A stretch of DNA of 6,791 nucleotides, taken from SAR86 cluster bacterium (GTDB taxonomy: Bacteria > Pseudomonadota > Gammaproteobacteria > SAR86 > D2472). Below the pieces are notes generated by a model. That model ran no database searches. It saw nothing but the letters and a program-made list of their open reading frames with translations, and had not been told where the DNA came from. This document shows positions 5,845-6,791 of the stretch, one piece after another; the first letter of the stretch is position 1, and each line of letters starts with the position of its first letter. The stretch spans positions 1 to 6,791 of the forward strand of contig JAQWJG010000053.1 in NCBI GenBank assembly GCA_029248485.1, in the 5' to 3' direction. The translations under genes were made by a program, and so were the position numbers.

Positions 5845-6685
5845 TGTTCCTGCCATATATCAGGGTAGATTAAACACGCTCGATCAAATCAAGATATCAC
5901 CATTATCTAGAGCTTATACTTTTTCAGATAGCATCTATGAAGTCATTCCATATTTTTCAGGAAAACCTTTGTGTTACGAAGATCACCTTAATCGAATAAC
6001 CCAAAGCGCTAATCTCATGAGTTTGAATGTCAATTTTGAGAGCGTGGTTAGTGATATTCAAAAACTTGCTGCTACCTTAACTGAACAAGATGGATATATC
6101 TATTACCAAATATCCAGGGGCGTTGATTTGATTAGATCACACCTTTATCAAGACGATCTTGAAATAGAAAGGTTTGGTTATGCAATGCCTATAAGCTTTC
6201 CATCTTCTGCTATTAGCGCTATGTTGTGTCAAGATGATAGATGGGGAAAATGTAATATTAAATCCACCTCTTTATTAGGCAATGTTTTGGCTATGAATCA
6301 GGCAAAGTCTCAAGGTTGCCAAGAGGTTGTTATGCACAAAGATGGCTTTATGACCGAGGCCGGAGCAAGTAATGTGTTTTATTTTGATTCTGCTGGTTCA
6401 GTTAGAACTTCATCTTTGTCCGAAAATATTCTTCCAGGCATCACAAGGCAAATCTTGATCAAAGCACTTGAAAACACTCCTTATTCTGTCAAAGAAGGCA
6501 ACTGCGCTATTTCAGATTTTAATGACTCCCCCTGCATGTGGTTGACCAGCTCAACAAAAGGAATGCTACCTCTCACCAACCTGATTGGCACTGACTATAA
6601 ACTAGAGGAAAATTACAAAGGGTATCAGGACGTTGCTGAACTATTTAATTCTGCAATGAAGTTGCATCTTGAAGCTTTAGAATAA
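5837..6685 (+). CDS. dat: Class IV PLP-dependent aminotransferase, probable D-amino acid (D-alanine) transaminase
   Basis: The fold-type IV signature is clear: K142 in NIKST is the Schiff-base lysine for pyridoxal phosphate, E174 in MTEAGASNVF fits the pyridine-nitrogen glutamate, and LPGITRQ (199-205) is the phosphate-binding block. Two features favour a D-amino acid transaminase over a branched-chain enzyme or ADC lyase: Y34 in the SIYEV segment and R100-S-H102. Together they match the tyrosine and Arg-x-His that hold the substrate carboxylate in the Bacillus enzyme (Y31, R98, H100). Length, 282 residues, is also normal. The family reaction is D-Ala plus 2-oxoglutarate to pyruvate plus D-Glu, reversible, in the cytoplasm. 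The N-terminal FGDG-type block has become FSDS. The ATG at 5837 overlaps the dacA stop by eight bases, with a weak AGGT five bases upstream. Coexpression with dacA and mrdA supports a cell-wall precursor role. Exact substrate range is not readable from sequence. Confidence 0.85.
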   Translation: MTNVPAIYQGRLNTLDQIKISPLSRAYTFSDSIYEVIPYFSGKPLCYEDHLNRITQSANLMSLNVNFESVVSDIQKLAATLTEQDGYIYYQISRGVDLIRSHLYQDDLEIERFGYAMPISFPSSAISAMLCQDDRWGKCNIKSTSLLGNVLAMNQAKSQGCQEVVMHKDGFMTEAGASNVFYFDSAGSVRTSSLSENILPGITRQILIKALENTPYSVKEGNCAISDFNDSPCMWLTSSTKGMLPLTNLIGTDYKLEENYKGYQDVAELFNSAMKLHLEALE

Positions 6686-6791
6686 CCCTTTCAATTTGTT
6701 CCCAAGTCTCAGCTTTCATCAAGCCCTTGTTTATGAGATCAACTTTTAGAATCTCTTCATTCAAGCTTAAAAATTCTTTTGCCGTTGCTTG
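6645..6791 (-). CDS. holA: C-terminal fragment of probable DNA polymerase III delta subunit (HolA)
   Basis: On the minus strand an open frame enters from the right edge and runs 48 residues to a stop at 6647-6645. The sequence contains EEILKVDLINKG, then a short gap, then AETWEQIERVILKLQ. This resembles the last helix pair of HolA proteins, where a pattern of Leu-x-x-x-Asp-x-x-x-Lys-Gly, then Trp and an amphipathic Leu-rich helix closes the protein. HolA opens the sliding clamp as part of the clamp loader. Only the tail is visible, so the assignment rests on a short, weakly conserved region and is tentative. In E. coli, holA sits upstream of nadD and rsfS in the same orientation; here the candidate is on the far side of the cluster and inverted. 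Its last 13 codons plus stop overlap the end of the transaminase gene in antisense. Confidence 0.5.
   Translation of the reverse strand, partial: QATAKEFLSLNEEILKVDLINKGLMKAETWEQIERVILKLQDATSLQN

Noticed and set aside
6655..6700. Possible bidirectional terminator at the convergent gene ends
   Set aside because: Only short, imperfect inverted matches around the AAGCTT are present, with no stable GC-rich stem followed by a T run.

Overview
The window is about 35% G+C by eye and is almost wholly coding. It carries a tightly packed plus-strand operon for cell-wall elongation and remodelling, and at the right edge the tail of a convergent minus-strand gene. No gene-free stretch exceeds 10 bases. 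The gene order (rsfS, rlmH, mrdA, rodA, mltB-like, dacA) is the classic gammaproteobacterial mrd cluster. The AT-rich composition, overlapping stop/start codons, and missing rlpA, ybeD and lipB suggest a streamlined gammaproteobacterium, plausibly a marine lineage of the SAR86 kind. That taxonomic guess is inference only.

Layout from left to right: the C-terminal part of the ribosomal silencing factor RsfS (1-271); the 23S rRNA methyltransferase RlmH (271-735); the elongasome transpeptidase PBP2/MrdA (735-2570); its SEDS glycosyltransferase partner RodA (2563-3651); a secreted MltB/GH103 lytic transglycosylase with a LysM module placed inside its C-terminal region (3648-4679); a PBP5-type D,D-carboxypeptidase DacA (4687-5844); and a class IV PLP aminotransferase that looks like a D-amino acid transaminase (5837-6685). 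The minus-strand fragment (6791 down to 6645) resembles the C-terminus of the DNA polymerase III delta subunit, HolA, and overlaps the transaminase gene tail to tail.

How the genes work together: RodA polymerises glycan from lipid II and PBP2 crosslinks it. The MltB-like enzyme cleaves glycan strands to allow insertion, DacA trims the terminal D-Ala of pentapeptides, and the transaminase can interconvert D-Ala and D-Glu in the cytoplasm. RsfS and RlmH are ribosome factors that ride in the same transcript. Junctions along the plus strand are -1, -1, -8, -4, +7 and -8 bases, so one long transcript with translational coupling is expected. Its promoter must lie upstream of the window, because I see none inside.

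The most unusual points are the LysM module nested in the GH103 protein, changed zinc-ligand positions plus a lone CxxC in PBP2, substitutions at strongly conserved SEDS positions in RodA, and the transaminase placed directly after dacA. I found no mobile element, CRISPR array, RNA gene or defence system.
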